A stretch of 64,000 bases of DNA from Marinomonas algicola (lineage in GTDB: Bacteria > Pseudomonadota > Gammaproteobacteria > Pseudomonadales > Marinomonadaceae), in assembly GCF_014805825.1 (NCBI RefSeq), contig NZ_CP061941.1, forward strand, positions 3,906,001 to 3,970,000, read 5' to 3'. Shown piece by piece: positions 24,947 to 32,558 of the stretch; the stretch's first letter is position 1; every line of letters begins with the position of its first letter. The notes beneath the pieces were generated by a model, which had not been told where the DNA came from, ran no database searches, and saw only the letters and a list, made by a program, of their open reading frames with translations. Position numbers and translations under genes: made by a program.

Positions 24947-25407
24947 GATACGCTGCCGCCGCTGCATTGATGCTAACAACATTAAGTGCCAATGCAGCTG
25001 GCACTTGGTCTACATTGCTCAATTATGACCATATTTTTAGCAAACCCTCCACAGCGACAAGTAACACAGATTCAATTCTATCTGGCGCTATGGAGTATAC
25101 CTTTCCACGAAGCTTAGCTTTTTATGGCGGAGCGTCTTTCTTCTTACGAGACAGCTTTGAAAGCACGCTTCATCTTGGCGCTCGCTTCTACAGCATGGAC
25201 CCAGTGACCAGAGTGGGCAACGTTCCTGTCTGGAGCTTTATTGGTTTAGGTAATTATTTCGTTACTGATAACGCCTATTATCCTGAAATAGGGCTACGCA
25301 TTGGCATTAGTCAACAGTCTCGAATTGACGTAACATTGAAAGTACTGAACAGTAGCGACACCGCATACGATAACCATGCTGCTTTAGGTATTGGTTTTGC
25401 GTTTTAA
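24943..25407 (+). CDS. Small outer-membrane beta-barrel candidate
   Basis: Exported protein of 154 residues. A signal peptide ends SANAA at about residue 19. The mature part alternates aromatic and polar residues (SLAFYGGASFFLRDSF, then STLHLGARFYSMD), repeats the pattern about eight times and ends in GIGFAF with a terminal phenylalanine, all typical of an 8-strand barrel recognised by BamA. I do not recognise a named family. Its start overlaps the stop of the ZapB-like gene by 4 bp (ATGA), so they share an mRNA. Cargo or ligand is unknown. Confidence 0.65.
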   Translation: MRYAAAAALMLTTLSANAAGTWSTLLNYDHIFSKPSTATSNTDSILSGAMEYTFPRSLAFYGGASFFLRDSFESTLHLGARFYSMDPVTRVGNVPVWSFIGLGNYFVTDNAYYPEIGLRIGISQQSRIDVTLKVLNSSDTAYDNHAALGIGFAF

Positions 25408-25561
25408 CTATGAGGCCAGTTAAATCGGCTTCATTCTGTTTATTATGTTATTTATCAGCACAGACGCTTTCATAGCCATCTCTGCTTTACAGCTCGATAT
25501 TATTGTTATTTAAGACTTTCATAATTTTAGATAGCATACGAAGCGATTAGGTTTTGTTTTT

Positions 25562-26536
25562 ATGGATCAACTTATTCAGCAACTTCAACACAAAGTTGCT
25601 TTTCTACTCCAAGAGCTCAATGATGCTCGTGCAGAAATCGCGGCACTAAAAAGAGCAACATCTACTGCTGGCAGTGAAGATACAACGTCTCCATACGACT
25701 TACTGAGTCAAATGAACAATTTAACGCCCAATGATCAACTCCAGCTTTACATTGAAGACTCCCTTGATATTGAAACGGCAGAATCGACTGAGCCCACAGA
25801 AGACAGGGAGGATTCAGAAAATCAGCTTAGCTTTGACTTACCCCCTGAGATAAACCTGTTTGACTCAATGATAGAAAATACGGACTTAACGCCACACACT
25901 CCCACTACTGAAAACGCATACGCAACTGAGAAGCAAGTGACCTTAGAAGAATTAACTAATTTTGAAGACGCCTCTACGGAAAAAAATACTGACCTCACTC
26001 ACGCATCAGAAAGTGACTCAGTCGAGATGAAAAAAGAAGCCATGCTCAAACCCACAGACTCAGAGCCTGTAGGCCAAGAAGCAGAAGCCTCTACAGAAGA
26101 ACAGCAGCTTGCCAGAAAGCGTAAAAAGAATAAACAGAACAACATTAAGCTTATTCAATTACTAGAAAGAAAATACCCTAAAGCGTTTAATTGGAATAAC
26201 CCTTCTCCCCTGAAGATCGGCATTGATAAAGAAATGCAACTTGATGACGAATTAACAGAGAGTAAATTAAAACGCGCCTTAGCCGCTTACACACGCTCTG
26301 ATCGCTATAAAAAGAGTGTAAATAAGCAAAAGTTGCGTATCGATTTAGATGGGAAGCCTATTTTACCGAAAAAAGCAGCAAAAAAACCAATCAAAGCAAA
26401 CACCGAGAATACGGTCAAACCAGTCATTGATAAAGCGATAACAAATAAGGTTGAAGTGGAGCCAGATGACGGCCTTTCAAACGAAGAAAGAATGAAGCGT
26501 AAATTAAATCTGCTTTTATCAAAAAATAAACACTAA
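25562..26536 (+). CDS. ProQ/FinO-domain RNA-binding protein with long acidic N-terminal arm
   Basis: Protein of 324 residues with a ProQ/FinO RNA-chaperone domain at about 190-270 (IKLIQLLERKYPKAFNWNNP, then LTESKLKRALAAYTRSDRY). Known members bind structured sRNAs and mRNA 3' ends. Residues 1-32 are a coiled-coil helix, 33-180 are acidic and probably disordered, and 185-190 are a basic patch (RKRKKN). The C-terminus is lysine-rich and ends ERMKRKLNLLLSK. E. coli ProQ (232 residues) has its domain at the N-terminus, so this layout is reversed and longer. It is 154 bp downstream of the barrel gene and just before tRNA-Tyr. Confidence 0.85.
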   Translation: MDQLIQQLQHKVAFLLQELNDARAEIAALKRATSTAGSEDTTSPYDLLSQMNNLTPNDQLQLYIEDSLDIETAESTEPTEDREDSENQLSFDLPPEINLFDSMIENTDLTPHTPTTENAYATEKQVTLEELTNFEDASTEKNTDLTHASESDSVEMKKEAMLKPTDSEPVGQEAEASTEEQQLARKRKKNKQNNIKLIQLLERKYPKAFNWNNPSPLKIGIDKEMQLDDELTESKLKRALAAYTRSDRYKKSVNKQKLRIDLDGKPILPKKAAKKPIKANTENTVKPVIDKAITNKVEVEPDDGLSNEERMKRKLNLLLSKNKH

Positions 26537-26550
26537 TTTAAAAAAAACTA

Positions 26551-26579
26551 TTTACAAAGCACAAAGGCATAGATAATAT
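26551..26579 (+). promoter_or_regulatory. Sigma-70 promoter of tRNA-Tyr
   Basis: TTTACA (26551-26556), a 17-bp spacer and TAATAT (26574-26579) are followed by a GC-rich discriminator, GCCGCGCTGC, as expected for a stable-RNA promoter under stringent control. The tRNA begins 15 bp after the -10 box. Confidence 0.75.
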
Positions 26580-26594
26580 ATGCCGCGCTGCTGT

Positions 26595-26678
<84 letters not shown>

Positions 26679-26915
26679 CATCAGCATCTTCTACGAAAAC
26701 ACACTTCTAAAAATTCCTTACTGATTGATACCATCCATAAAAAGCACCTTCAGACCCAGTCTATAGCGCTAAACCCACCTAATCCACTACACTCACTTTA
26801 TAAACTAAAGTTACCCAGTAAAACCACACCGTACTGATAAATCCGCACCACACATCAATATAAAGCCACGACAACTCCATAGACGACATAGCCCCAGCGA
26901 AAGCCCACAAAAACA
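26679..26915. other. Non-coding stretch between tRNA-Tyr and the heptamer array
   Basis: AC-rich sequence with no credible gene, hairpin terminator or promoter seen on either strand. Short open frames here have no ribosome sites. Confidence 0.6.
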
Positions 26916-27090
26916 GCGATAAGCGATAAGCGATAAGCGATAAGCGATAAGCGATAAGCGATAAGCGATAAGCGATAAGCGATAAGCGATAAGCGATAAG
27001 CGATAAGCGATAAGCGATAAGCGATAAGCGATAAGCGATAAGCGATAAGCGATAAGCGATAAGCGATAAGCGATAAGCGATAAGCGATAA
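26916..27090. repeat. Perfect tandem array, 25 copies of the heptamer GCGATAA
   Basis: The 175 bp consist of exactly 25 uninterrupted copies of the 7-bp unit, with no variant base. There are no spacers, so it is not CRISPR. It lies between tRNA-Tyr and the minus-strand tRNA cluster, about 80 bp beyond the last tRNA. Perfect identity suggests recent expansion by slippage, so copy number probably varies between strains. One frame reads as a 7-residue repeat (LSLIAYR), but there is no sign that it is translated. Confidence 0.97.
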
Positions 27091-27170
27091 TTTTAAACGT
27101 TAGGCTTAAAATATAAAGGCGATATAAAAATTTTTTACAGAGGATAAAATAATGAGGGATACACAAGAAG

Positions 27171-27246
27171 TGGTGGGCCGTACTGGATTCGAACCAGTGA
27201 CCAATTGATTAAAAGTCAACTGCTCTACCAACTGAGCTAACGGCCC
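27171..27246 (-). tRNA. tRNA-Lys (TTT), copy 1
   Basis: On the minus strand, GGGCCGTTAGCTCAG opens the gene and the anticodon loop in GACTTTTAATC gives TTT; CCA is encoded. It is the last tRNA of the minus-strand cluster. It differs from the second copy (27463-27538) only by a compensated acceptor pair: C-G here, T-A there. Confidence 0.96.
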
Positions 27247-27266
27247 GCTCATGCATTAATAAACAA

Positions 27267-27343
27267 TGGTCGGAGTAGAGAGATTCGAACTCCCGACATC
27301 CTGCTCCCAAAGCAGGCGCGCTACCAGACTGCGCTATACTCCG
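27267..27343 (-). tRNA. tRNA-Pro (TGG), copy 1
   Basis: Minus-strand gene beginning CGGAGTATAGCGCAG, with anticodon loop TTTGGGA (anticodon TGG), CGGAGTA/TACTCCG acceptor stem and encoded CCA. Identical over 77 nt to the copy at 27661-27737. Confidence 0.96.
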
Positions 27344-27345
27344 GA

Positions 27346-27421
27346 TGGCTCCTCGAACTGGACTCGAACCAGTGACCCAATGATTAACAGTCATTTGCTC
27401 TACCAACTGAGCTATCGAGGA
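27346..27421 (-). tRNA. tRNA-Asn (GTT), copy 1
   Basis: Minus-strand gene beginning TCCTCGATAGCTCAG, anticodon GTT in GACTGTTAATC, CCA encoded. Identical to the copy at 27739-27814. Only 2 bp separate it from tRNA-Pro copy 1. Confidence 0.96.
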
Positions 27422-27462
27422 ATCAAGAATTTCCAGAAAGAAATTGTCATGAAGATTAATAG

Positions 27463-27538
27463 TGGTGGGTCGTACTGGATTCGAACCAGTGACCAATTGA
27501 TTAAAAGTCAACTGCTCTACCAACTGAGCTAACGACCC
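27463..27538 (-). tRNA. tRNA-Lys (TTT), copy 2
   Basis: Minus-strand gene beginning GGGTCGTTAGCTCAG, anticodon TTT, CCA encoded. The acceptor stem has T-A where copy 1 has C-G at the fourth pair, so both fold correctly. Confidence 0.96.
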
Positions 27539-27559
27539 AACTATAATGTTCATCAGTAA

Positions 27560-27636
27560 TGGGGTGGACGATGGGGCTTGAACCCACGACCGCCGGAATC
27601 ACAATCCGGAGCTCTACCAACTGAGCTACGCCCACC
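27560..27636 (-). tRNA. tRNA-His (GTG)
   Basis: Minus-strand gene with anticodon GTG (GGATTGTGATTCC). The extra G at -1 opposite C73, the identity element of tRNA-His, is present. The acceptor stem GTGGGCG pairs with CGTCCAC and CCA is encoded. Confidence 0.96.
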
Positions 27637-27660
27637 ATTACTAGGTAGTGATTAAATTAG

Positions 27661-27737
27661 TGGTCGGAGTAGAGAGATTCGAACTCCCGACATCCTGCTC
27701 CCAAAGCAGGCGCGCTACCAGACTGCGCTATACTCCG
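27661..27737 (-). tRNA. tRNA-Pro (TGG), copy 2
   Basis: Identical to tRNA-Pro copy 1 across the full 77 nt, anticodon TGG, CCA encoded. One base separates it from tRNA-Asn copy 2. Confidence 0.96.
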
Positions 27738-27738
27738 A

Positions 27739-27814
27739 TGGCTCCTCGAACTGGACTCGAACCAGTGACCCAATGATTAACAGTCATTTGCTCTACCAAC
27801 TGAGCTATCGAGGA
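27739..27814 (-). tRNA. tRNA-Asn (GTT), copy 2
   Basis: Identical to tRNA-Asn copy 1, anticodon GTT, CCA encoded. It forms with tRNA-Pro copy 2 the duplicated Asn-Pro unit. Confidence 0.96.
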
Positions 27815-27853
27815 ATTACTAATTTAGTTGCTGCAACACACTTTTATTTAAAG

Positions 27854-27944
27854 TGGCGGAGGAGGAGAGATTCGAACTCTCGGTAGGCTATTAACCTACG
27901 CCAGTTTTCAAGACTGGTGCATTAAACCGCTCTGCCACCCCTCC
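27854..27944 (-). tRNA. tRNA-Ser (TGA)
   Basis: Class II tRNA of 91 nt on the minus strand: GGAGGGG acceptor, anticodon TGA in AGTCTTGAAAACT, long variable arm (GGTTAATAGCC), G73 and encoded CCA. It is the promoter-proximal gene of the eight-tRNA cluster. Confidence 0.96.
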
Positions 27945-27960
27945 GTTGCGAGCGAGGTGT

Positions 27961-27988
27961 ATATTACTGATTTCAAAATTCAGTGCAA
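27961..27988 (-). promoter_or_regulatory. Sigma-70 promoter of the eight-tRNA cluster
   Basis: Reading the minus strand, TTGCAC (27988-27983), a 16-bp spacer and TAATAT (27966-27961) are followed by a GC-rich discriminator (CACCTCGCTCGC) just before tRNA-Ser. No other promoter-like site was seen between the tRNAs, so one transcript is likely. Confidence 0.65.
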
Positions 27989-28006
27989 CCACTTTTTGCA
28001 TTTTTT

Positions 28007-29092
28007 TTAATATTTTTCGCTTTTTTCCATTACATAACCCTCTTCCGCTCTTGGTTTGACCCAAACATTAGAAAACCAATGGTAATGAGCCCCTTTATTT
28101 GCGGGCATAGTGCAGTTTATCCGTCCTCGGCCATAGGAAAATGGCTCGGCGGCCGTAATCGCTACTTTTTGCGGCGCTAGCCATTCTAGAGAGGCTTTCC
28201 CTTGACCTGAAACATAACAGTTAAGTTCTTTGGTACGATATTGGCCATTTTTTAAAGTCAGCGTCATAGTGACAGGATCATCTCCCGCAAAATCACCTTT
28301 TGTTTCAACCGCATCTAAAGGCATGGGTATAGAAGATAGCTTTGTTTTCAATGCCTCTAGATCGGCATAGGCACCAGCGGCCGGAAAACGAGGTAAATTG
28401 GTAAAGTTTGAATCGACCCCCACCACACCAGATTGCTGTCCGAAGCCAATAATGCCTTCTTGCGTTAAAAACGCTCGTATAGCGTCATTCGATTCCCCGT
28501 AAGGATAAGCAAGCATTTTAGGAGATTGCCCTAATTTATCAATAAGCAATGTTTCAACTTGAAGAACTTCATTTTTAATACGCTCAAACCAGTCACCATA
28601 CGTTTCACCTTTCTCCTTACGCACCATATAAGGGTGACTGATAGTATGGTTAGCCATAACACCACCATATTGTTGCATTTCACGCATGTTGTCCCAGGTC
28701 AAAAACTGCCTATTACGTTTTAAGACTGGGTCTGAATTAATAAAAACAGTAAAAGGAAAACCTTTTTCCTTTAAGATTGGAAAACCATTGTCATATATAT
28801 TTCTATAAGCATCATCAAAGGTTATCGCCACGGCTTTATCAGGCAATGCCTTCCCAGCCCTCAGAGTATTTAACCCTGATCGTAAATCGATGACTTGAAA
28901 ACCTTCATTTTGAAGATAGTCAAGATGTGCTTGAAATTGAGCTGGGGTCACCGACGTCGAGAAAGGCGTCGTTTCATCGACGTGATGATATTGCAATATA
29001 GGTAAATGGTATTGATCAGCATGAACACCGAAAGACAAGGACAAAAAAGCACTCGCAACCAGCCCTGTTACATGGAACTTAACTAAAGACAT
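28007..29092 (-). CDS. Exported polysaccharide deacetylase (NodB domain)
   Basis: Secreted carbohydrate esterase 4 protein of about 361 residues that removes N- or O-acetyl groups from a cell-surface or environmental polysaccharide. A signal peptide ends near GVHA (about residue 26). The NodB domain at about 30-235 has the metal and catalytic motifs TFDDAYRN and NHTISHP, plus LAYPYGESN. The last 120 residues are a separate domain of beta character without a name I recognise. The start at 29092, the second of two tandem ATGs with GGTGAG upstream, is preferred to 29122, which lacks a ribosome site. The gene is divergent from kbl. Confidence 0.87.
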   Translation of the reverse strand: MSLVKFHVTGLVASAFLSLSFGVHADQYHLPILQYHHVDETTPFSTSVTPAQFQAHLDYLQNEGFQVIDLRSGLNTLRAGKALPDKAVAITFDDAYRNIYDNGFPILKEKGFPFTVFINSDPVLKRNRQFLTWDNMREMQQYGGVMANHTISHPYMVRKEKGETYGDWFERIKNEVLQVETLLIDKLGQSPKMLAYPYGESNDAIRAFLTQEGIIGFGQQSGVVGVDSNFTNLPRFPAAGAYADLEALKTKLSSIPMPLDAVETKGDFAGDDPVTMTLTLKNGQYRTKELNCYVSGQGKASLEWLAPQKVAITAAEPFSYGRGRINCTMPANKGAHYHWFSNVWVKPRAEEGYVMEKSEKY

Positions 29093-29286
29093 CATTCTCA
29101 CCACTCTATTTTTATAAAACATAATAACAAAAAAACCAGATAAGTAACTTCCCGAAAATACTCAAAAACACGCCCGTTATACCAAAACTGTTACGGTCAA
29201 AATACTACGTCACTGCATCTACTTACTTTTGACGCGGTCTTCTACACTCAATAAAAACGTAACAAACTAAAAAATGAGGGTACATC

Positions 29287-30492
29287 ATGAGCAAGTCAGC
29301 CTTTTTAAATAACCTTGAACACCAATTAGCCGAACTCAAAGACCAAGGCTTATTTAAAGAAGAGCGAATGCTATTATCGCCCCAGGCAGCGCAAGTTACA
29401 GGCAATGGCAATCAGTCGCTCATCAATCTATGTGCTAATAACTATTTAGGGTTGGCTAATGATCAAAATATTGTTAACCATGCAAAGACAGCACTCGATG
29501 AATACGGCTATGGAATGGCCTCTGTACGTTTTATTTGCGGCACCCAGTCAATACACGAACAACTAGAACGTCAGTTAAGTGAATTTCTTGGCATGGAAGA
29601 TACTATTCTCTACTCTTCTTGCTTTGATGCTAATACAGGCTTATTCGAAACCCTACTTTCTGATAAAGACGCCATCATTAGCGACGCATTGAATCATGCA
29701 AGCATTATCGATGGAGTAAGACTGTGTAAAGCCAAACGTTTTCGCTACCAAAATAACGACATGCAAGACCTTGAGGCGCAATTGCAGAAAGCGGTTGCAA
29801 CAGGTGCCGAAACAAAGCTCATCGTTACCGACGGCGTTTTCTCTATGGATGGTATCATTGCAAACTTAAAATCTGTTTGTGATCTGGCCGATAAATACGA
29901 TGCATTGGTCATGGTCGATGACTCCCACGCTGTCGGTTTTCTTGGTGAGAACGGTCGAGGCAGCCATGAATACTGCGACGTCATGGGACGTATTGATATT
30001 ATAACAGGCACCCTTGGTAAGGCACTTGGCGGTGCATCCGGTGGCTACACAAGTGCCTCAAAGCCAATCATAGAATGGTTGCGCCAACGATCTCGTCCTT
30101 ATTTATTTTCAAACTCATTAGCGCCAGTGATTGTGTCCACTACCCTGCATGTGCTTGAAAGGATCAAATCGGATCATCAGTCTCGAATCGCCATTAAGCA
30201 AAATAGTCACTATTTTAGAGAGAAGATGACACAACTCGGGTTTACATTAGTGCCAGGAGATCATGCCATTATTCCAGTGATGCTCGGAGATGCAAAAGTA
30301 TCACAAGTTATGGCTAAGAAACTCTTTGAGAAAGGCGTTTATGTGACTGGCTTCTATTACCCAGTCGTGCCTCTTGGAAAGGCTAGAATTCGCACGCAAA
30401 TGTCAGCTACACTCACACAAGAACAACTGGATTATGCTATTGATGCCTTTGCCTCAGTAGGCAGGGAACTTAATATTATTGGAGCGTCATAA
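29287..30492 (+). CDS. kbl: Glycine C-acetyltransferase (2-amino-3-ketobutyrate CoA ligase)
   Basis: PLP enzyme of 401 residues (E. coli Kbl 398) that splits 2-amino-3-oxobutyrate with CoA into glycine and acetyl-CoA, the second step of threonine breakdown. The PLP lysine is K245 in GTLGKALGGASGG; the cofactor aspartate lies in VDDSHAVGF. The N-terminal NLCANNYLGLAN segment is typical of alpha-oxoamine synthases. GAGGG lies upstream of the ATG. tdh starts on the base right after the stop codon, so the two enzymes are coupled and can pass the unstable intermediate. Confidence 0.97.
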   Translation: MSKSAFLNNLEHQLAELKDQGLFKEERMLLSPQAAQVTGNGNQSLINLCANNYLGLANDQNIVNHAKTALDEYGYGMASVRFICGTQSIHEQLERQLSEFLGMEDTILYSSCFDANTGLFETLLSDKDAIISDALNHASIIDGVRLCKAKRFRYQNNDMQDLEAQLQKAVATGAETKLIVTDGVFSMDGIIANLKSVCDLADKYDALVMVDDSHAVGFLGENGRGSHEYCDVMGRIDIITGTLGKALGGASGGYTSASKPIIEWLRQRSRPYLFSNSLAPVIVSTTLHVLERIKSDHQSRIAIKQNSHYFREKMTQLGFTLVPGDHAIIPVMLGDAKVSQVMAKKLFEKGVYVTGFYYPVVPLGKARIRTQMSATLTQEQLDYAIDAFASVGRELNIIGAS

Positions 30493-31518
30493 ATGAAAAC
30501 CTTAGCCAAAATACATAGCACCCCAGGAATATGGATGACTGAAGCCGACATTCCTGAATATGGCCACAACGATGTTTTAATAAAAATTCGCAAAACCGCT
30601 ATTTGCGGTACCGATATGCACATCTATCACTGGGATGATTGGGCGAAAAAAACCATTCCCGTTCCAATGACAGTAGGGCATGAATTTATCGGAGAAATTG
30701 CCGCTGTTGGTCCAGAAGTTACTGAGTTCAATATAGGGGATCGAGTCTCGGGTGAAGGCCACATCACCTGTGGCCATTGCCGTAATTGCCGTGCAGGCCG
30801 TAGACACCTTTGTAGTAAAACGATCGGGGTAGGCGTAAATCGTACTGGGGCCTTTGCGGAATATCTTGTTATCCCTGCATCGAATGCGTTCAAGATACCT
30901 GACAGCATTTCTGACGATATCGCCTCTATCTTCGACCCTTTTGGTAATGCCGTTCATACAGCGCTTTCCTTTGACCTTATAGGTGAAGATGTTCTTATTA
31001 CCGGTGCAGGTCCAATTGGAGCAATGGCCGCCGCCATTTGCCGTCACGTTGGCGCCCGTAATGTGGTGATTACCGATGTTAATGACTTTCGTCTAGAACT
31101 TGCTAAAAAGATGGGGGCGGACAGAGTTGTTAACGTTACTAAAGAAAGTGTAAAAGATGTCATGGCTGACATGGGTATGCGAGAAGGCTTTGATGTAGGC
31201 CTAGAAATGTCAGGTAACGATCAGGCATTTAACTCCATGTTGACTAATATGAATCATGGAGGCAAAGTCGCCATGCTCGGTATTCCAAGTGAAGGCACCG
31301 TTATAGATTGGAACCAAGTTATTTTTAAAGGCTTACATATAAAAGGCATTTATGGCCGAGAAATGTTTGAAACTTGGTACAAAATGGTGGCCATGCTTCA
31401 ATCAGGGTTAGACATTAGTCACATTATTACTCATCACTTTTCTATCGATGATTTTCAATCAGGCTTTGACGCCATGGCATCTGGTTTGTCAGGTAAAGTC
31501 ATCTTAGATTGGACCTAG
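30493..31518 (+). CDS. tdh: L-threonine 3-dehydrogenase
   Basis: Zinc-dependent NAD dehydrogenase of 341 residues, the same length as E. coli Tdh. It oxidises threonine to 2-amino-3-oxobutyrate for Kbl. The catalytic zinc cysteine C38 lies in AICGTDMHIYHWD, the structural zinc cysteines are C93, C96, C99 and C107 (TCGHCRNC to HLC), and the NAD-binding glycines are in ITGAGPIGAMA. The start codon immediately follows the kbl stop codon (TAAATG). A perfect 11-bp hairpin at 31542-31571 follows the gene. Confidence 0.97.
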   Translation: MKTLAKIHSTPGIWMTEADIPEYGHNDVLIKIRKTAICGTDMHIYHWDDWAKKTIPVPMTVGHEFIGEIAAVGPEVTEFNIGDRVSGEGHITCGHCRNCRAGRRHLCSKTIGVGVNRTGAFAEYLVIPASNAFKIPDSISDDIASIFDPFGNAVHTALSFDLIGEDVLITGAGPIGAMAAAICRHVGARNVVITDVNDFRLELAKKMGADRVVNVTKESVKDVMADMGMREGFDVGLEMSGNDQAFNSMLTNMNHGGKVAMLGIPSEGTVIDWNQVIFKGLHIKGIYGREMFETWYKMVAMLQSGLDISHIITHHFSIDDFQSGFDAMASGLSGKVILDWT

Positions 31519-31541
31519 CGCTATCTAACCAATTTCTGAAA

Positions 31542-31571
31542 AGAATTGACGCGATCACTTGCGTCAATTCT
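31542..31571 (+). terminator. Hairpin after tdh (weak terminator or processing signal)
   Basis: AGAATTGACGC pairs perfectly with GCGTCAATTCT around an 8-nt loop. No T-run follows, so it may be a stabiliser or attenuating hairpin between tdh and nudC rather than a full terminator. It covers the in-frame TTG at 31559, which argues against that start for nudC. Confidence 0.45.
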
Positions 31572-31615
31572 ATCGAAAAGGTAGCGTTAAGTTTTCGCTT
31601 AATCAGAGCCAAGAC

Positions 31616-32422
31616 ATGCTAACCATTGGAACAAGCACTCATCCAACACCTCATCATGAGGCCCTATTCCTTTTAATGTATAGAGGAAACGTTCTGACGA
31701 CAGGAGAATTACAACACTACCTTGTCACGATTGATCAATTCCAACCTGATGCTCAATCCCAACCCGTATTTTGTGGTGAATGGCATGGCAAGGATGTATT
31801 CGCCTGCCTATTACAATCTGTGCCACCACGCTTCCAAGAAATCGACTTACGAGAACTCCTCTTTGCTCAAGATGAAGCGGGGTATTATTTACTTAGCCGC
31901 GCACGACAGTTGGCCACATGGGAATCTGATCATCGGTTTTGTGGGCGCTGTGGAACAAGTTTTAAAAAGAAACACGATAATGAGCACACAAAAATATGCC
32001 CTAAGTGCAACCTTAGGCATTACCCACGCATTTCACCTTGCATCATTGTTTCAATTCGTAATGACAACAAAATATTACTTGCTAGAGGGATTCACTCAGC
32101 GGTCAATCGGTTTAGTAATATTGCCGGTTTTGTTGAGGCTGGAGAAAGTCTTGAGCAAGCGGTTGTAAGGGAAGTTAAAGAGGAAGTAGGTCTCGTTGTT
32201 AACAATATTCAATACTCATCCAGCCAGCCTTGGTCTTTTCCACACCAGCTAATGGTCGGTTTCTTGGCAGACTATGTAAGTGGGGAGATTGTTCCCGCCC
32301 CAGGTGAAATAGCAGAAGCCGCATGGTACAGCATTGATGAATTGCCTGCCATTCCTCCACCAGCGACCATTTCAGGCCAAATCATTCTAGAACAAATTCA
32401 ACGGATAAAGGCAGAAGGTTGA
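31616..32422 (+). CDS. nudC: NADH pyrophosphatase / NAD-cap hydrolase
   Basis: Nudix enzyme of 268 residues from the ATG at 31616 (E. coli NudC 257) that hydrolyses NADH and removes NAD caps from RNA. A zinc ribbon CGRCG...CPKC is in the middle, then the Nudix box GFVEAGESLEQAVVREVKEE and the NADH-class signature SQPWSFPHQLM. The frame is open back to a TTG at 31559, but that codon lies in a hairpin and has no ribosome site; the ATG also has only a weak one, so the start is uncertain. It follows kbl-tdh on the same strand. Confidence 0.92.
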   Translation: MLTIGTSTHPTPHHEALFLLMYRGNVLTTGELQHYLVTIDQFQPDAQSQPVFCGEWHGKDVFACLLQSVPPRFQEIDLRELLFAQDEAGYYLLSRARQLATWESDHRFCGRCGTSFKKKHDNEHTKICPKCNLRHYPRISPCIIVSIRNDNKILLARGIHSAVNRFSNIAGFVEAGESLEQAVVREVKEEVGLVVNNIQYSSSQPWSFPHQLMVGFLADYVSGEIVPAPGEIAEAAWYSIDELPAIPPPATISGQIILEQIQRIKAEG

Positions 32423-32470
32423 TTTTTAATCGACGATACATATTTTTTTCACCAAGACGCCATCTCTACA

Positions 32471-32508
32471 AAAAAAGCCCCCAATAATTGTTGTCCAACT
32501 ATTGGGGG
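32471..32508 (-). terminator. Terminator of ppnN
   Basis: CCCCCAATA (32478-32486) pairs with TATTGGGGG (32500-32508). Read on the minus strand, the stem is followed by C and a TTTTTT run, so it ends ppnN; it also faces the end of nudC. Confidence 0.85.
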
Positions 32509-32558
32509 TCAGCTCATATCTTATTTTTAATGGGCTTTTTACTTTACAACCCATTCTA

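Noticed and set aside
26916..27090. Possible CRISPR array
   Set aside because: Units are 7 bp and contiguous with no spacers, and no cas genes are nearby.
26855..27166. Minus-strand open frame encoding many copies of LSLIAYR
   Set aside because: It is a reading of the GCGATAA array; there is no ribosome site and the frame exists only because a 7-bp repeat without stops stays open.
27209..27553. Open frames on both strands across the tRNA cluster
   Set aside because: They are translations of the tRNA genes themselves; the tRNAs fold fully.
31559..31615. TTG start extending nudC by 19 codons
   Set aside because: The codon lies in a perfect hairpin after tdh and has no ribosome site; the ATG at 31616 matches the family length better.
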